A stretch of 64,000 nucleotides of DNA from NCBI RefSeq assembly GCF_000708045.1, contig NZ_ANIE01000009.1:1-64000 (forward strand), read 5' to 3'. Of the stretch, positions 1 through 8,051 are shown one piece after another (the first letter of the stretch is position 1; each line of letters begins with the position of its first letter). The DNA comes from Marinobacter nitratireducens. Its GTDB lineage: Bacteria > Pseudomonadota > Gammaproteobacteria > Pseudomonadales > Oleiphilaceae. A model generated the notes under the pieces. That model was not told the DNA's origin. It did not search any database and worked only from the letters and a program-made list of their open reading frames with translations. The position numbers and the translations under genes are program-made.

Positions 1-22
1 TGTGGCTTTGTATTCGGCCACA
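1..22 (-). terminator. hairpin after ectC, cut by window edge
   Basis: Arms TGTGGC (1-6) and GCCACA (17-22) pair around a 10-nt loop just downstream of the ectC stop on the minus strand. Any T-run would lie outside the window, so terminator function cannot be judged. Confidence 0.3.
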
Positions 23-31
23 GGTTCTGAA

Positions 32-427
32 TCAGTCTTCGCTGGTATCGGGCAGATAGGCACCGTCTTCGTCATGCACTTCCCGGCCGGTGACCGGCGG
101 ATTGAAGGCGCAGATCAGACGCATGTCCTCGGTGCCGCCGCGCAGGGTGTGCTGGTCATGCTGGTCGAGGGCGTACAGAGTGCCGTCGGTAATTTCATGG
201 GTCTCACCGGTCGCCTTGTCGGTGATGGTGCCGTTGCCGGCCACGCAGTAAACGGCTTCCAGGTGGTGCTTGTACCAGAGGTTCAGCTCCGCACCGGCCG
301 GGATGATGGTCTCGTGGAAGGAAAAACCCATGCCGTCTTTTTTCAGCAGCATGCGGCGGCTGGTCCAGCCTGGGCCCTGCACTTCCCGCTCGGTACCAAT
401 AATGTCTTGCACTCGTACAATTTTCAT
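32..427 (-). CDS. ectC: L-ectoine synthase
   Basis: Cytoplasmic cupin enzyme that cyclises N-gamma-acetyl-L-2,4-diaminobutyrate to the compatible solute ectoine. The 131 aa match the usual family length. The three metal ligands known for EctC are in register: Glu57 (HHLEAVY), Tyr85 (TLYALD) and His93 (DQHTL). The start is supported by GGGGAT six bases upstream. What is odd is the context. In ectABC operons ectB lies directly upstream of ectC, but here the upstream neighbour on the same strand, 49 bp away, is an unrelated GTPase, so this is a solitary ectC. Only sequence beyond the left edge could show whether other ect genes are close. The identity is secure; the physiological role of a solitary copy is inferred. 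Confidence 0.95.
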   Translation of the reverse strand: MKIVRVQDIIGTEREVQGPGWTSRRMLLKKDGMGFSFHETIIPAGAELNLWYKHHLEAVYCVAGNGTITDKATGETHEITDGTLYALDQHDQHTLRGGTEDMRLICAFNPPVTGREVHDEDGAYLPDTSED

Positions 428-460
428 TCGCAGATCCCCAATAAGTGTTGGAAGCTATAC

Positions 461-491
461 AGTATAAACATGCGCCTCAGGGGCGGTTCAA
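461..491 (-). promoter_or_regulatory. candidate ectC promoter
   Basis: On the minus strand, TTGAAC (491-486, inside the last codons of the GTPase gene) and TATACT (466-461) could be -35 and -10 boxes. The 19-bp spacer is longer than ideal. It would give ectC its own promoter independent of the GTPase gene. GGCGGTT-C-AACCGCC (482-496, plus strand) is a perfect palindrome overlapping the -35 element. Confidence 0.3.
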
Positions 492-1907
492 CCGCCAACT
501 GTCGTAAACCTGCATGGCCTTTTCGACAGCGGACGTGAATTTCTGCCGTTGTCGGTCGTCCAGTGGACGGGACTTGCGGCACCGGTCGAAGGTTTTCTGA
601 ATCTCCTGCCGGCTGGCCTTGTCGAGTCGGCTCAGCCAGTGGTGATCTGCGGGTTCCAGATCGAGAAGTTCCCGCCCGGCATGGTTGCGGTGACAGATAT
701 GCCACCAGTGATCGATGGCGCGTCCGAGCACAACGTAACCGAACTGGCTGTCCTGAACCGGGCCAAACGTCGCTGTTTTCAGGCCATTCTTGAGGACCCC
801 GATATCCAGCGTGGGCAGCACCAGCCGGTCGCCATAGAAATAGCTCCCCGCGGCGCCAATCAGGCCGCCTACGAGAGCTCCCGTTCCCAGAGACGAGCCG
901 AAGGTCAGGGCATCGATTCCGGCTCCGCTGACAGCGCCAGCGCCGAAACCGGCCGTCGCCAGGTACCCTTTGCTCACGGACCAGGCTTTCCGGCTGTTCT
1001 CGGAAAACAGATCGTGTTCGCTGTGCCACTCCAGTTCGGCTTCCTGGCGCTGCACCCGTCTGTGCTGATAAAGATGTTCAATGTTCAGTCGCAGGCCTTG
1101 TTCCCGCTGGCGCTGATGTTGGTACCAGCGTTGCCGGAGTTGATCGGCAAGCGCGTCGTCCCCGGTACTGGTGGCCTGATCTGTGGTCAGGATTCGAGTC
1201 TCCTGGTACGACATCATGTCGGTGAGCGCCTTGCCGATCAGCTGGGCAGATTGCTCGCGGCGCCGACGTCGCTGCTCTGAAAGGTAGTCTGTGGCCTTGG
1301 CTAGGGGAGTTTCCCAGGCGGGCTCAAGTTGTCCGAACGCACGCAAAAGGCTGAGATGTTGGTCAAAATGAGCGCGAACGGCGTCGAATTTTCGAACAAC
1401 CTGAAAGAATTGCCCGAGCGCCGCCTGCCAGCTCTCACTGTGATCATCCGGGCCAATGCTGTTGATCAGTGCCAGGCTCGGCCGGCCGGTCCAGCGCAGG
1501 ATAGTCATTTCGGCTTCGTGTTCGGCATTGTATGGCACGGACCCGTCCACCACGTAGATGATGCCTGCGCCTTCCAGCAGGGGGGACAGCAACTCGCATT
1601 CATCGGTGAACCGGTTATCGCCCCGATGCTGGGTTACAAACGCCTGAACCGTTTCGGTACGGTCCGAGGCTGAGGCGCTGTGCGCTTCCAGCCACTCCAG
1701 TACCCGTCGCGGCCGCTGGAAACCCGGGGTGTCGACCAGGGTGTACAGCACCTGGCCGTCAACCTTCAGAGGATAGGCCTGTTGTTTCCGGGTGGTGCCC
1801 GGTTCCAGAGCGATGGCGATGGCGTCGTTCTGGGACAGGGTCGCGACCACACTGGATTTGCCCTTGTTTGGGTGGCCGACCACCGCGAAGACGGGTGCAG
1901 CTGTCAT
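477..1907 (-). CDS. GTPase, DUF3482 family
   Basis: Predicted GTP-binding protein of 476 aa. The P-loop GHPNKGKS is at residues 11-18, a G2-like PGTTR at about 36-40 and the G3 motif DTPG at 59-62. The place expected for G4 (NKxD) reads INSIG near residue 149, so base specificity may be relaxed. A glycine- and alanine-rich hydrophobic stretch at about 315-360 suggests membrane association. The start codon overlaps the stop of the upstream DUF2868 gene by ATGA, so the two are translationally coupled and probably act together. Such pairs are widespread in gammaproteobacteria. To my knowledge the function is not established. Confidence 0.85.
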   Translation of the reverse strand: MTAAPVFAVVGHPNKGKSSVVATLSQNDAIAIALEPGTTRKQQAYPLKVDGQVLYTLVDTPGFQRPRRVLEWLEAHSASASDRTETVQAFVTQHRGDNRFTDECELLSPLLEGAGIIYVVDGSVPYNAEHEAEMTILRWTGRPSLALINSIGPDDHSESWQAALGQFFQVVRKFDAVRAHFDQHLSLLRAFGQLEPAWETPLAKATDYLSEQRRRRREQSAQLIGKALTDMMSYQETRILTTDQATSTGDDALADQLRQRWYQHQRQREQGLRLNIEHLYQHRRVQRQEAELEWHSEHDLFSENSRKAWSVSKGYLATAGFGAGAVSGAGIDALTFGSSLGTGALVGGLIGAAGSYFYGDRLVLPTLDIGVLKNGLKTATFGPVQDSQFGYVVLGRAIDHWWHICHRNHAGRELLDLEPADHHWLSRLDKASRQEIQKTFDRCRKSRPLDDRQRQKFTSAVEKAMQVYDSWRLNRP

Positions 1908-3319
1908 GACGATGGTTCCTCAAGGCCGTACGGTTCCTGCCAGCTCAGTTGGGGCACACTGACGCTGATTCTGGCCTCGCCCAGACGCTCGGCAAACCGC
2001 AGCCATGGATTGAGCAGATGTGGAGCGGGCTCGCTGTCCGCGTGCTGAGCCAGCGGTACCAGGGCAACGCGGGTGGTTTCCGGCCAGAGCTCGAGAGCGG
2101 ATTCCAGGAAATCCTGCAATTCCCCGGTCGGTGGCTCCCAGCTACGGGTAATGATCAGGACCGCCGGTTCGGCATCCCGGGCGAGCTCAGTGCCGATCTG
2201 CTCAATCGCCCGGTGATCGTCACGCAACGTGGCGCTGCCGCCCGCTCTGAGGATGAGGTTCCGGGTGCCGGCAAGGCCGGCCGGCAGTTCCGGGGCTCCG
2301 GCGCCGGCCCAGCACAGCAGGATGTGGCTATCCGGAAGCGGCTGGAGGTCGCTCCGGGTTCGGGTGTCCGGCAGGTCGTCAGCATCATTGTGCTCGTTGC
2401 CAGTATCCAGGGTGGGGGTTTCCATCCGGTAAAGCAGGGCTTGCAGGCCTGGGTGCCGTTCAAGGGCCTGTTGGGCGCGGCGGCGAACCAGCCAGTTGGC
2501 GAGGGCCGCCAGCAGCAGGCGAGGCACCAGCACCCAGAAAGTCCAGAGCATGGCCACAAATGGCCACCACTGGCCCCAGGCCTTGGGGGCAATCTCGCTG
2601 CCCCCGTTGACGCGATAGAATCGGGTGGCCTCGACCAGCTCCAGCGTTGGCACCGCATCCGGCCAGAACCATGACCAGGGTGTGGCCACGACCAGCAAGA
2701 GATGGTGGTAGCCGGACGCGGCCGTGTTGATGGTGGTGCTCCAGCCGAAGGCCAGGTCCTGAATCACCACCATGAGCAACAGCGTCAGCAAGCCCGTCAG
2801 CCCGAAACAGATCCCGCCACGGTGAGCCGCTTCGGCCATCAGCAGGGGTTGCAGCCCGCCCGGGATCTGGTCCACTCCGGCAGACCGTCTCTGGAGTCGC
2901 CTCAGCAGCCAGTGCCAGGGTTGCCAGCCCACCCAGGACTGGACGCTGGTAAACAGTGCGAGCAACAGCTGCAGCAGGACGAATGCCAGAATGACGGTCA
3001 TGTTGATGCGTTGCGCGGCGTCATAGAACAGCAATCCGGTCATGGCGATGACGCCAAACACTGCACCGGAAAGCATGAACAGGGTCCGAAGGTGTTGCCA
3101 TCGCAGCAGTGTTTTCTCACTTGCCTGTGGGGCGCTGCCGGGCCCACTCAGACGTTTCATGTGTTCCAGCCAGCGCTGCGGCGTGGGCTGCTCCCCCTCT
3201 TGCTGGCAAATCAGGGCAAACTTCCGGTCCCGGCGATGCAGAAAGGCCGGTGGCTGTTCCTTGTCCCGCTGGCAGCGGGCATCAAACTCCAGCAGCAGTC
3301 GGAGGGGGTGGTTGGTCAT
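1904..3319 (-). CDS. DUF2868 membrane protein
   Basis: Protein of 471 aa with at least four hydrophobic segments (roughly residues 75-95, 105-125, 175-200 and 250-275) followed by a long soluble C-terminal half. It is the first gene of a two-gene unit with the DUF3482 GTPase, with an ATGA overlap at the junction. By analogy with other membrane-protein/GTPase pairs it may be the membrane partner or regulator of the GTPase. That is an inference from coupling only, since no catalytic motif is visible. It is divergent from the DUF6164 gene, with an 87-bp shared upstream region. Confidence 0.8.
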   Translation of the reverse strand: MTNHPLRLLLEFDARCQRDKEQPPAFLHRRDRKFALICQQEGEQPTPQRWLEHMKRLSGPGSAPQASEKTLLRWQHLRTLFMLSGAVFGVIAMTGLLFYDAAQRINMTVILAFVLLQLLLALFTSVQSWVGWQPWHWLLRRLQRRSAGVDQIPGGLQPLLMAEAAHRGGICFGLTGLLTLLLMVVIQDLAFGWSTTINTAASGYHHLLLVVATPWSWFWPDAVPTLELVEATRFYRVNGGSEIAPKAWGQWWPFVAMLWTFWVLVPRLLLAALANWLVRRRAQQALERHPGLQALLYRMETPTLDTGNEHNDADDLPDTRTRSDLQPLPDSHILLCWAGAGAPELPAGLAGTRNLILRAGGSATLRDDHRAIEQIGTELARDAEPAVLIITRSWEPPTGELQDFLESALELWPETTRVALVPLAQHADSEPAPHLLNPWLRFAERLGEARISVSVPQLSWQEPYGLEEPSS

Positions 3320-3406
3320 GCAGTATCCCGATGGTGAATTCGGTCAATCGTCCTTTGCTGCTAGGATATAGGGATTCCCGCTTCCGATACCAGATAACGA
3401 GTCCAT

Positions 3407-3769
3407 ATGCCCCATCACCTGATGAATCTTCGCCATGTCCCCGATGACGAGGCCGACGAGATCCGTGCCCTGTTCGAAGAGCATGGGGTGCCGTACTACG
3501 AGACACCCCCGAGCCGCTGGGGCATCAGCATGGGTGGTTTCTGGGTGCATGATAACGATGAAGCGGCCCGCGCCCGGGCACTGCTGGAGCAGTATCAGCT
3601 CCAGCGACTGCATGATCAGCGCAAGGCTTACGAAGAACGCCAGGCCAGGGGTGAAAGCGTCGGCGTTGCGGCCATGATTCGCCGGCACCCGTTGCGTACC
3701 TTCGCTGCCCTGATCGCCATTGTCGTTATTGTTGGTGTCAGTCTCCTGCCCTTTGTCCGCCTTGGTTAA
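3407..3769 (+). CDS. DUF6164 family protein
   Basis: Small protein of 120 aa. The N-terminal part (MNLRHVPDDEADEIRALF, then YYETPPSRWG) is typical of a family of uncharacterised proteins resembling the DUF2007-type signal-transducing fold. The middle is a charged helix, and the C-terminus carries one transmembrane segment (about residues 95-117). The soluble domain is therefore probably anchored in the inner membrane. The function is unknown and no operon partner is evident; the next gene is separated by a regulatory region. Confidence 0.75.
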   Translation: MPHHLMNLRHVPDDEADEIRALFEEHGVPYYETPPSRWGISMGGFWVHDNDEAARARALLEQYQLQRLHDQRKAYEERQARGESVGVAAMIRRHPLRTFAALIAIVVIVGVSLLPFVRLG

Positions 3770-3801
3770 ATGGTAAAAATAACGCGGGCCAATCTGAGCG
3801 T

Positions 3802-3909
3802 GTCCGGAAATCCGGTCATCGTCCGGTAATCTGGACGTTTCTCCCCGACCGCCTTGATATCCGCAACCTTTCCCACTGAGCCGGCGTTTCGTTGTCCGGA
3901 TTTCCGGAT
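3802..3909. promoter_or_regulatory. three-copy 16-bp palindrome, putative enhancer (UAS)
   Basis: Three copies of a GTCCGG-N4-CCGGAC palindrome: GTCCGGAAATCCGGTC at 3802-3817, GTCCGGTAATCTGGAC at 3821-3836 and GTCCGGATTTCCGGAT at 3894-3909. They lie 65-172 bp upstream of the -24 element at 3974. This is the distance range used by NtrC-type activators, which bind as dimers to such dyads. The same motif occurs three times before dctP (7721-7799). Binding by the activator encoded at 6282-7727 is inferred. Confidence 0.65.
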
Positions 3910-3972
3910 GCCTTCTCCCATCCCCGCAGCTGACTTCAGATAAATCGCTTAAAAAACATATGGTTGCCTAGT

Positions 3973-3988
3973 TGGCACAGGATGCGCA
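3973..3988 (+). promoter_or_regulatory. sigma-54 (-24/-12) promoter of the 3HB-oligomer hydrolase gene
   Basis: TGGCACAGGATGCGCA contains the invariant GG (3974-3975) and GC (3986-3987) separated by 10 bp, as required for RpoN. The -24 half TGGCAC is perfect; the -12 half is weaker. Transcription should start near 3999, about 57 bp before the ATG at 4056. Confidence 0.7.
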
Positions 3989-4055
3989 TAGCGGCCACAG
4001 GGCCCTGGCCCAGCCATTTGGCCCGTTCGTATACAACAACAAACAAGGAACGACC

Positions 4056-6167
4056 ATGAAGCGATTGATGATCTGCACCCTGATCGGTGCATCTGGCCTT
4101 GCCTTGACAGCCTGCAAGGACAGTAGCAACCCCGCGATTAACACCCTCCCTGATTTTGTTCGGGGTAACGTCGAACAGGCTCACTACGACGGCATCACCG
4201 ATGATCTGCTTACTGCCGGGCTTGGCGCCAGCGGGCTGGCGGACGCGACAAAACCAACGTTTGCAGATCCCCTCAACCCCACCCCAGCCGAACTGCGGCG
4301 TCTGGCGATTTACAACAACTACCGTGCTCTGGTCGATACTGTGCCGGGTGGCGGCTATGGCGAATTTTTCGGGCCGCAAGTTGATGCCAGTGGTGAAGGC
4401 ATGATCGCTGGAACCGAATACAGAGCGCTGGTGTCGGTACCGGGCCGCAACCAGCCTGTGACGGTCATGGCCCAGGTTCCGGACACCTTTGATGACGACA
4501 GGCCGTGCATGGTCACAGCGCCCTCTTCCGGTTCCCGGGGCATCTACGGTGCCATCGGAACCGCGGGTGAATGGGGCCTGAAAAAGGGTTGTGCCGTGGT
4601 TTACACCGATAAGGGCACCGGGACCGGTTCCCACAACCTGGAAACTGGCGCGGCCCAGCGCCTGGATGGTTCTCTGACTTCCGCGGACGAACCGGTGCAG
4701 TTCCGGGCGGACCTCACTGAATCAGAGTTGGCCGATTTCAATGCCGCGACGCCGGACCATTTCGCCTGGAAGCATGCGCACTCGAAAGCTAACCCCGAGG
4801 CTGATTGGGGGCAGCATGTCCTGCAATCCATTGAATTCGGGTTCTATGCGCTCAATGAGCAGTTCGGCCAGGAGCTGGGTAACGGTGAACGCCGTATCAC
4901 CATCACGCCGAAGAACACCCTGGTGATTGCGTCCAGTGTGTCCAACGGCGGTGGTTCGTCACTGCGGGCTGCCGAACAGGACCAGCACGGCCTGATTGAC
5001 GGGGTGGCGGTGTCGGAACCGAATGTAAACCCGATGGTCGATGACGGCTTTACCATACAGCAGGGCGACGGTGTGTCCATTACCAGCCATAGCCGCAGTC
5101 TGCTGGACTACACCACGGCGCTCGCGGTGTGGCAGGGCTGTGCCAACCAGGCCCCGGAGATCCGCGATGTCGCGCCGCTGAATGGCGTTTTTAACCCGCC
5201 GGCCGTGGGTGAGAACATCTGCAGTTCGCTTGCCAACAAAGGGCTGGTCACCGGTGCGACGCTGGATGAACGGGCCTCGGACGCGCTGCGTATTCTCAAT
5301 GAGGAGTTCGGCATTCAGCCGGAACAGAATCTGCTGGCACCGGTGCACTTCGGCCTGGCGGTCGCCCAGAGCATCTCCATGACCTACGCCAACGCTTACG
5401 GCCGTGCCGGTGTGGAAGATCGCGTCTGTGACCTGAGCCTGGCCGCGACCGACAGTAATGGTGCGGTGACCCCGATAACGGACAATGTCGAGGCGGCTCT
5501 GTTCTCGTCCAGTAATGGCATACCACCCACGGCCGGAGTCAACATTGTCTATGACAGTGCCGAGGGTCAGCCGACTCACCTGGCCAGCAGCGTGTCACCA
5601 AGCTCAAGTCAGGCCGATTACGGACTGGATGCCCTGTTGTGTCTCCGTAGCCTGGCCCAGGGCAGCGATGTGGTCACCGGTGCACCGCTCAGTGGCGACG
5701 CCGCGACGCTTGCGGATGCTATCGCCGACGGCATTGATGAAGTACGCGCGTCCGGCGACCTGCATGGCAAGCCGGCGGTTTATGTCACTGGTCGGGCCGA
5801 TGCCATCCTGCCGATCAACCATACGGCCCGACCCTACTATGGCCTGAACCAGCGTGTGGAAGGTGATGACAGCAACCTGCGTTACTACGAAATCCTGAAC
5901 GCCCATCACCTGGATGTGCTGAACGGCTTTGCCGGTGTCGCGGATCGGTATGTGCCCCTGCATCACTACTACTTCCAGGCTCTGGACCTGATGTGGGCGC
6001 ACCTCACGGACGACCAGCCGCTGCCGCCGAGTCAGGTGGTTCGGACGGTACCGCGCGGGGATATCAGCACACCGTTGGCGCAGAGTAATCTGCCGCCGAT
6101 CGAGGCTGAGCCAGCCACTGCTGACCGGATCGAGTTTGTCGATAACCAGCTCCGGATTCCGGAGTAA
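4056..6167 (+). CDS. 3-hydroxybutyrate oligomer hydrolase (lipoprotein)
   Basis: Hydrolase of about 703 aa that would cleave D-3-hydroxybutyrate oligomers to monomers. The start at 4056 is chosen for the AAGGAA ribosome site and because it yields a lipoprotein signal with lipobox LTAC (Cys20); an in-frame TTG upstream falls inside the promoter. The nucleophile region reads [10 protein letters not shown], matching the SVSNGG serine motif of the 3HBOH family, and a HHLDVLNGF stretch near the C-terminus probably carries the catalytic histidine. Mature protein would be tethered to the outer membrane or face the periplasm. A sigma-54 promoter and three enhancer-like palindromes precede it, and the likely activator gene follows. 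Confidence 0.85.
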   Translation: MKRLMICTLIGASGLALTACKDSSNPAINTLPDFVRGNVEQAHYDGITDDLLTAGLGASGLADATKPTFADPLNPTPAELRRLAIYNNYRALVDTVPGGGYGEFFGPQVDASGEGMIAGTEYRALVSVPGRNQPVTVMAQVPDTFDDDRPCMVTAPSSGSRGIYGAIGTAGEWGLKKGCAVVYTDKGTGTGSHNLETGAAQRLDGSLTSADEPVQFRADLTESELADFNAATPDHFAWKHAHSKANPEADWGQHVLQSIEFGFYALNEQFGQELGNGERRITITPKNTLVIASSVSNGGGSSLRAAEQDQHGLIDGVAVSEPNVNPMVDDGFTIQQGDGVSITSHSRSLLDYTTALAVWQGCANQAPEIRDVAPLNGVFNPPAVGENICSSLANKGLVTGATLDERASDALRILNEEFGIQPEQNLLAPVHFGLAVAQSISMTYANAYGRAGVEDRVCDLSLAATDSNGAVTPITDNVEAALFSSSNGIPPTAGVNIVYDSAEGQPTHLASSVSPSSSQADYGLDALLCLRSLAQGSDVVTGAPLSGDAATLADAIADGIDEVRASGDLHGKPAVYVTGRADAILPINHTARPYYGLNQRVEGDDSNLRYYEILNAHHLDVLNGFAGVADRYVPLHHYYFQALDLMWAHLTDDQPLPPSQVVRTVPRGDISTPLAQSNLPPIEAEPATADRIEFVDNQLRIPE

Positions 6168-6174
6168 ACAGGAC

Positions 6175-6202
6175 CCCGCCCGGAGTATTCGAGCCGGGCG
6201 GG
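6175..6202 (+). terminator. terminator after the hydrolase gene
   Basis: CCCGCCCGG (6175-6183) pairs with CCGGGCGGG (6194-6202) around a 10-nt loop. It is followed by TATCAGTTTG, which is only weakly T-rich. It separates the hydrolase gene from the activator gene. Confidence 0.55.
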
Positions 6203-6281
6203 TATCAGTTTGCCCCGGAATCAGGGGGCCCATATACTTCCGTGACTGTGCCCGGCCAGACCGGGCGCTGGGGTTTATTCC

Positions 6282-7727
6282 ATGAACAATATTCAACCCG
6301 ATGGTGCACGGTACATGTCAGAGCTGTTTTCCGAGAATTCCAGGAATGGGATTACCAGAGACCTGATCGAGGCCCTGTTTCCCATGTTCGAGGAGGCCAG
6401 CGCTGGTGCGATTGCGGTGGACCGTGATGCCCGCATTACCTGGATCAACAGCAGTTATTCCCACCTTCTGGGGCTTGGGGATCCGTCTGCGGTTATCGGC
6501 AAGCCCGTGCGTCAGGTGATTCCACAGACACGCATGCCCGAGGTCGTCAAGACCGGCAAGCCTTTGCTGCTGGACATCATGGAGCACAATCAGCAGCAAC
6601 TGGTGGTGACCCGGCTGCCGTTCTATGACGACGATGGCGGGATTGTCGGTGCCGTGGCTTTTGTACTCTACGACGATCTCCAGCCCCTGACGCCTCTGGT
6701 GTCGAAATATCGCCGGTTGCATCAGGATCTGGCTGCGGCCCGCAAGGCTCTGGCCAAAAAGGCCCGGGGTACCCGCTACAGCCTGGGGGATTTTGTCGGC
6801 GCCAGTCCGGCAGCGCTGGAGGTCAAGCGGCGCGCCCGGTTGGCGGCAGGCCGGGAAATGCCCGTGCTTTTGCTGGGCGAGACCGGCACTGGCAAAGAGG
6901 TGCTGGCCCAGGCGATCCATTCGGTATCGGCCCGGGCGGAAAAGCCGTTCGTTGGTGTCAACGTGGCCGCCATCCCGGATAACCTGCTCGAAGCCGAGTT
7001 CTTTGGCGTAGCGCCGGGAGCCTATACCGGCGCGGATCGCCGAACCCGGGAAGGAAAGTTCCAGCTTGCCAATGGCGGGACCCTGTTTCTGGATGAGGTG
7101 GGCGACATGCCGCTGCCACTGCAGGCCAAACTGCTGAGGGCTCTGCAGGAAGGCGAGATCGAGCCGCTGGGTTCTAACAAGGTGAGCCAGGTGGATGTCC
7201 GGGTAATCGCCGCCACCAGCCGGAATCTGGAAGCGATGATTGCCGAGGGGGACTTCCGCTCCGACCTCTACTACCGGCTGAACGTGTTGGAAATTCCGAT
7301 TCCGCCGTTGAGAGATCGCCTGGTGGATCTTGGTGTGTTGTGTGAGGCGCTGCTGGGTGAAATCTGTGACGGTCTCGACATGCGCGGAGAGATCACCGAT
7401 GCCGGCGTATCGGCCCTCGGCAGTTATGATTGGCCCGGTAATATCCGGGAGCTGCGTAATGTTCTTGAGCGAGCATTGACCATGAGTGAAGAAGGGGGGC
7501 TGCTCGATGCCGATGCTATCTTCAAGGTGTTGCCGCGCAGTGGCACCCGGCCGACATCATCGTTAACCCCCCAGCCCGTGCGCCCCCTGTCACAAACCCT
7601 GGCTGAAGCGGAGGCCCAGGCCATTGAAGAGGCGCTGGTGGCCAGTCGGGGCAATCGCACCCGGGCGGCCAAGCTGCTGGGTATTTCCCGTTCCGTGCTG
7701 TACGAAAAACTCGGCAAGATGTCCTGA
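6282..7727 (+). CDS. NtrC-family sigma-54-dependent activator (3HB regulon candidate)
   Basis: Enhancer-binding protein of 481 aa. A PAS-like sensory domain occupies about residues 30-135, followed by a short coiled-coil linker and the AAA+ domain with Walker A GETGTGKE (199-206) and Walker B TLFLDEV (267-273). The sigma-54 contact loop reads GAYTGA (246-251) instead of the usual GAFTGA, a conservative change. A Fis-type helix-turn-helix ends the protein (about 447-478). There is no receiver domain, so the PAS-like domain probably senses a small ligand such as 3HB or acetoacetate. GGGG eight bases before the ATG supports the start. It sits between two units with RpoN promoters and shared palindromes, which suggests it controls both. 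Pseudomonas HbcR is a functional parallel. Confidence 0.9.
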   Translation: MNNIQPDGARYMSELFSENSRNGITRDLIEALFPMFEEASAGAIAVDRDARITWINSSYSHLLGLGDPSAVIGKPVRQVIPQTRMPEVVKTGKPLLLDIMEHNQQQLVVTRLPFYDDDGGIVGAVAFVLYDDLQPLTPLVSKYRRLHQDLAAARKALAKKARGTRYSLGDFVGASPAALEVKRRARLAAGREMPVLLLGETGTGKEVLAQAIHSVSARAEKPFVGVNVAAIPDNLLEAEFFGVAPGAYTGADRRTREGKFQLANGGTLFLDEVGDMPLPLQAKLLRALQEGEIEPLGSNKVSQVDVRVIAATSRNLEAMIAEGDFRSDLYYRLNVLEIPIPPLRDRLVDLGVLCEALLGEICDGLDMRGEITDAGVSALGSYDWPGNIRELRNVLERALTMSEEGGLLDADAIFKVLPRSGTRPTSSLTPQPVRPLSQTLAEAEAQAIEEALVASRGNRTRAAKLLGISRSVLYEKLGKMS

Positions 7728-7799
7728 TTTCCGGACAGATGTCCTGCTGTCCGTACAAACCCCTACGACTGATGTCTATATGCGTCCGGTTCGCCGGAC
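7721..7799. promoter_or_regulatory. three-copy 16-bp palindrome, putative enhancer (UAS)
   Basis: GTCCTGATTTCCGGAC at 7721-7736 (overlapping the activator's stop codon), GTCCTGCTGTCCGTAC at 7741-7756 (the weakest) and GTCCGGTTCGCCGGAC at 7784-7799 (perfect 6-bp arms). The last site ends 66 bp before the -24 GG at 7865; the equivalent distance upstream of the hydrolase gene is 65 bp. The perfect site could also fold as a TTCG-capped hairpin, but there is no T-run. Confidence 0.65.
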
Positions 7800-7863
7800 G
7801 CTTCCTCTCTCAAGATTTTTCATTAATTTCATAAGCTGCTGAAATTTATAAATAAAAACTTTC

Positions 7864-7879
7864 TGGCACAGTGTCTGCT
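7864..7879 (+). promoter_or_regulatory. sigma-54 (-24/-12) promoter of dctPQM-SDR-aacS
   Basis: TGGCACAGTGTCTGCT has GG at 7865-7866 and GC at 7877-7878 with the required 10-bp gap, and matches the TGGCAC-N5-TTGCW consensus well. The predicted start near 7890 leaves a leader of about 160 nt before dctP. Confidence 0.8.
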
Positions 7880-8051
7880 TTTGTCGAAGCGCAGGACGTC
7901 AGAACAACGTAGAGAACAAGACTGGCGCAATCTGTTGGACCCACACCTTATCGTGTCCGTCTGTTCCTGCGTTGTCTGACTATACTCAGACAAGGCCTCT
8001 CAGGTGTAAGCCACCGGGCCAGATACAATAACAATGCTAGGAGACTTGCCA

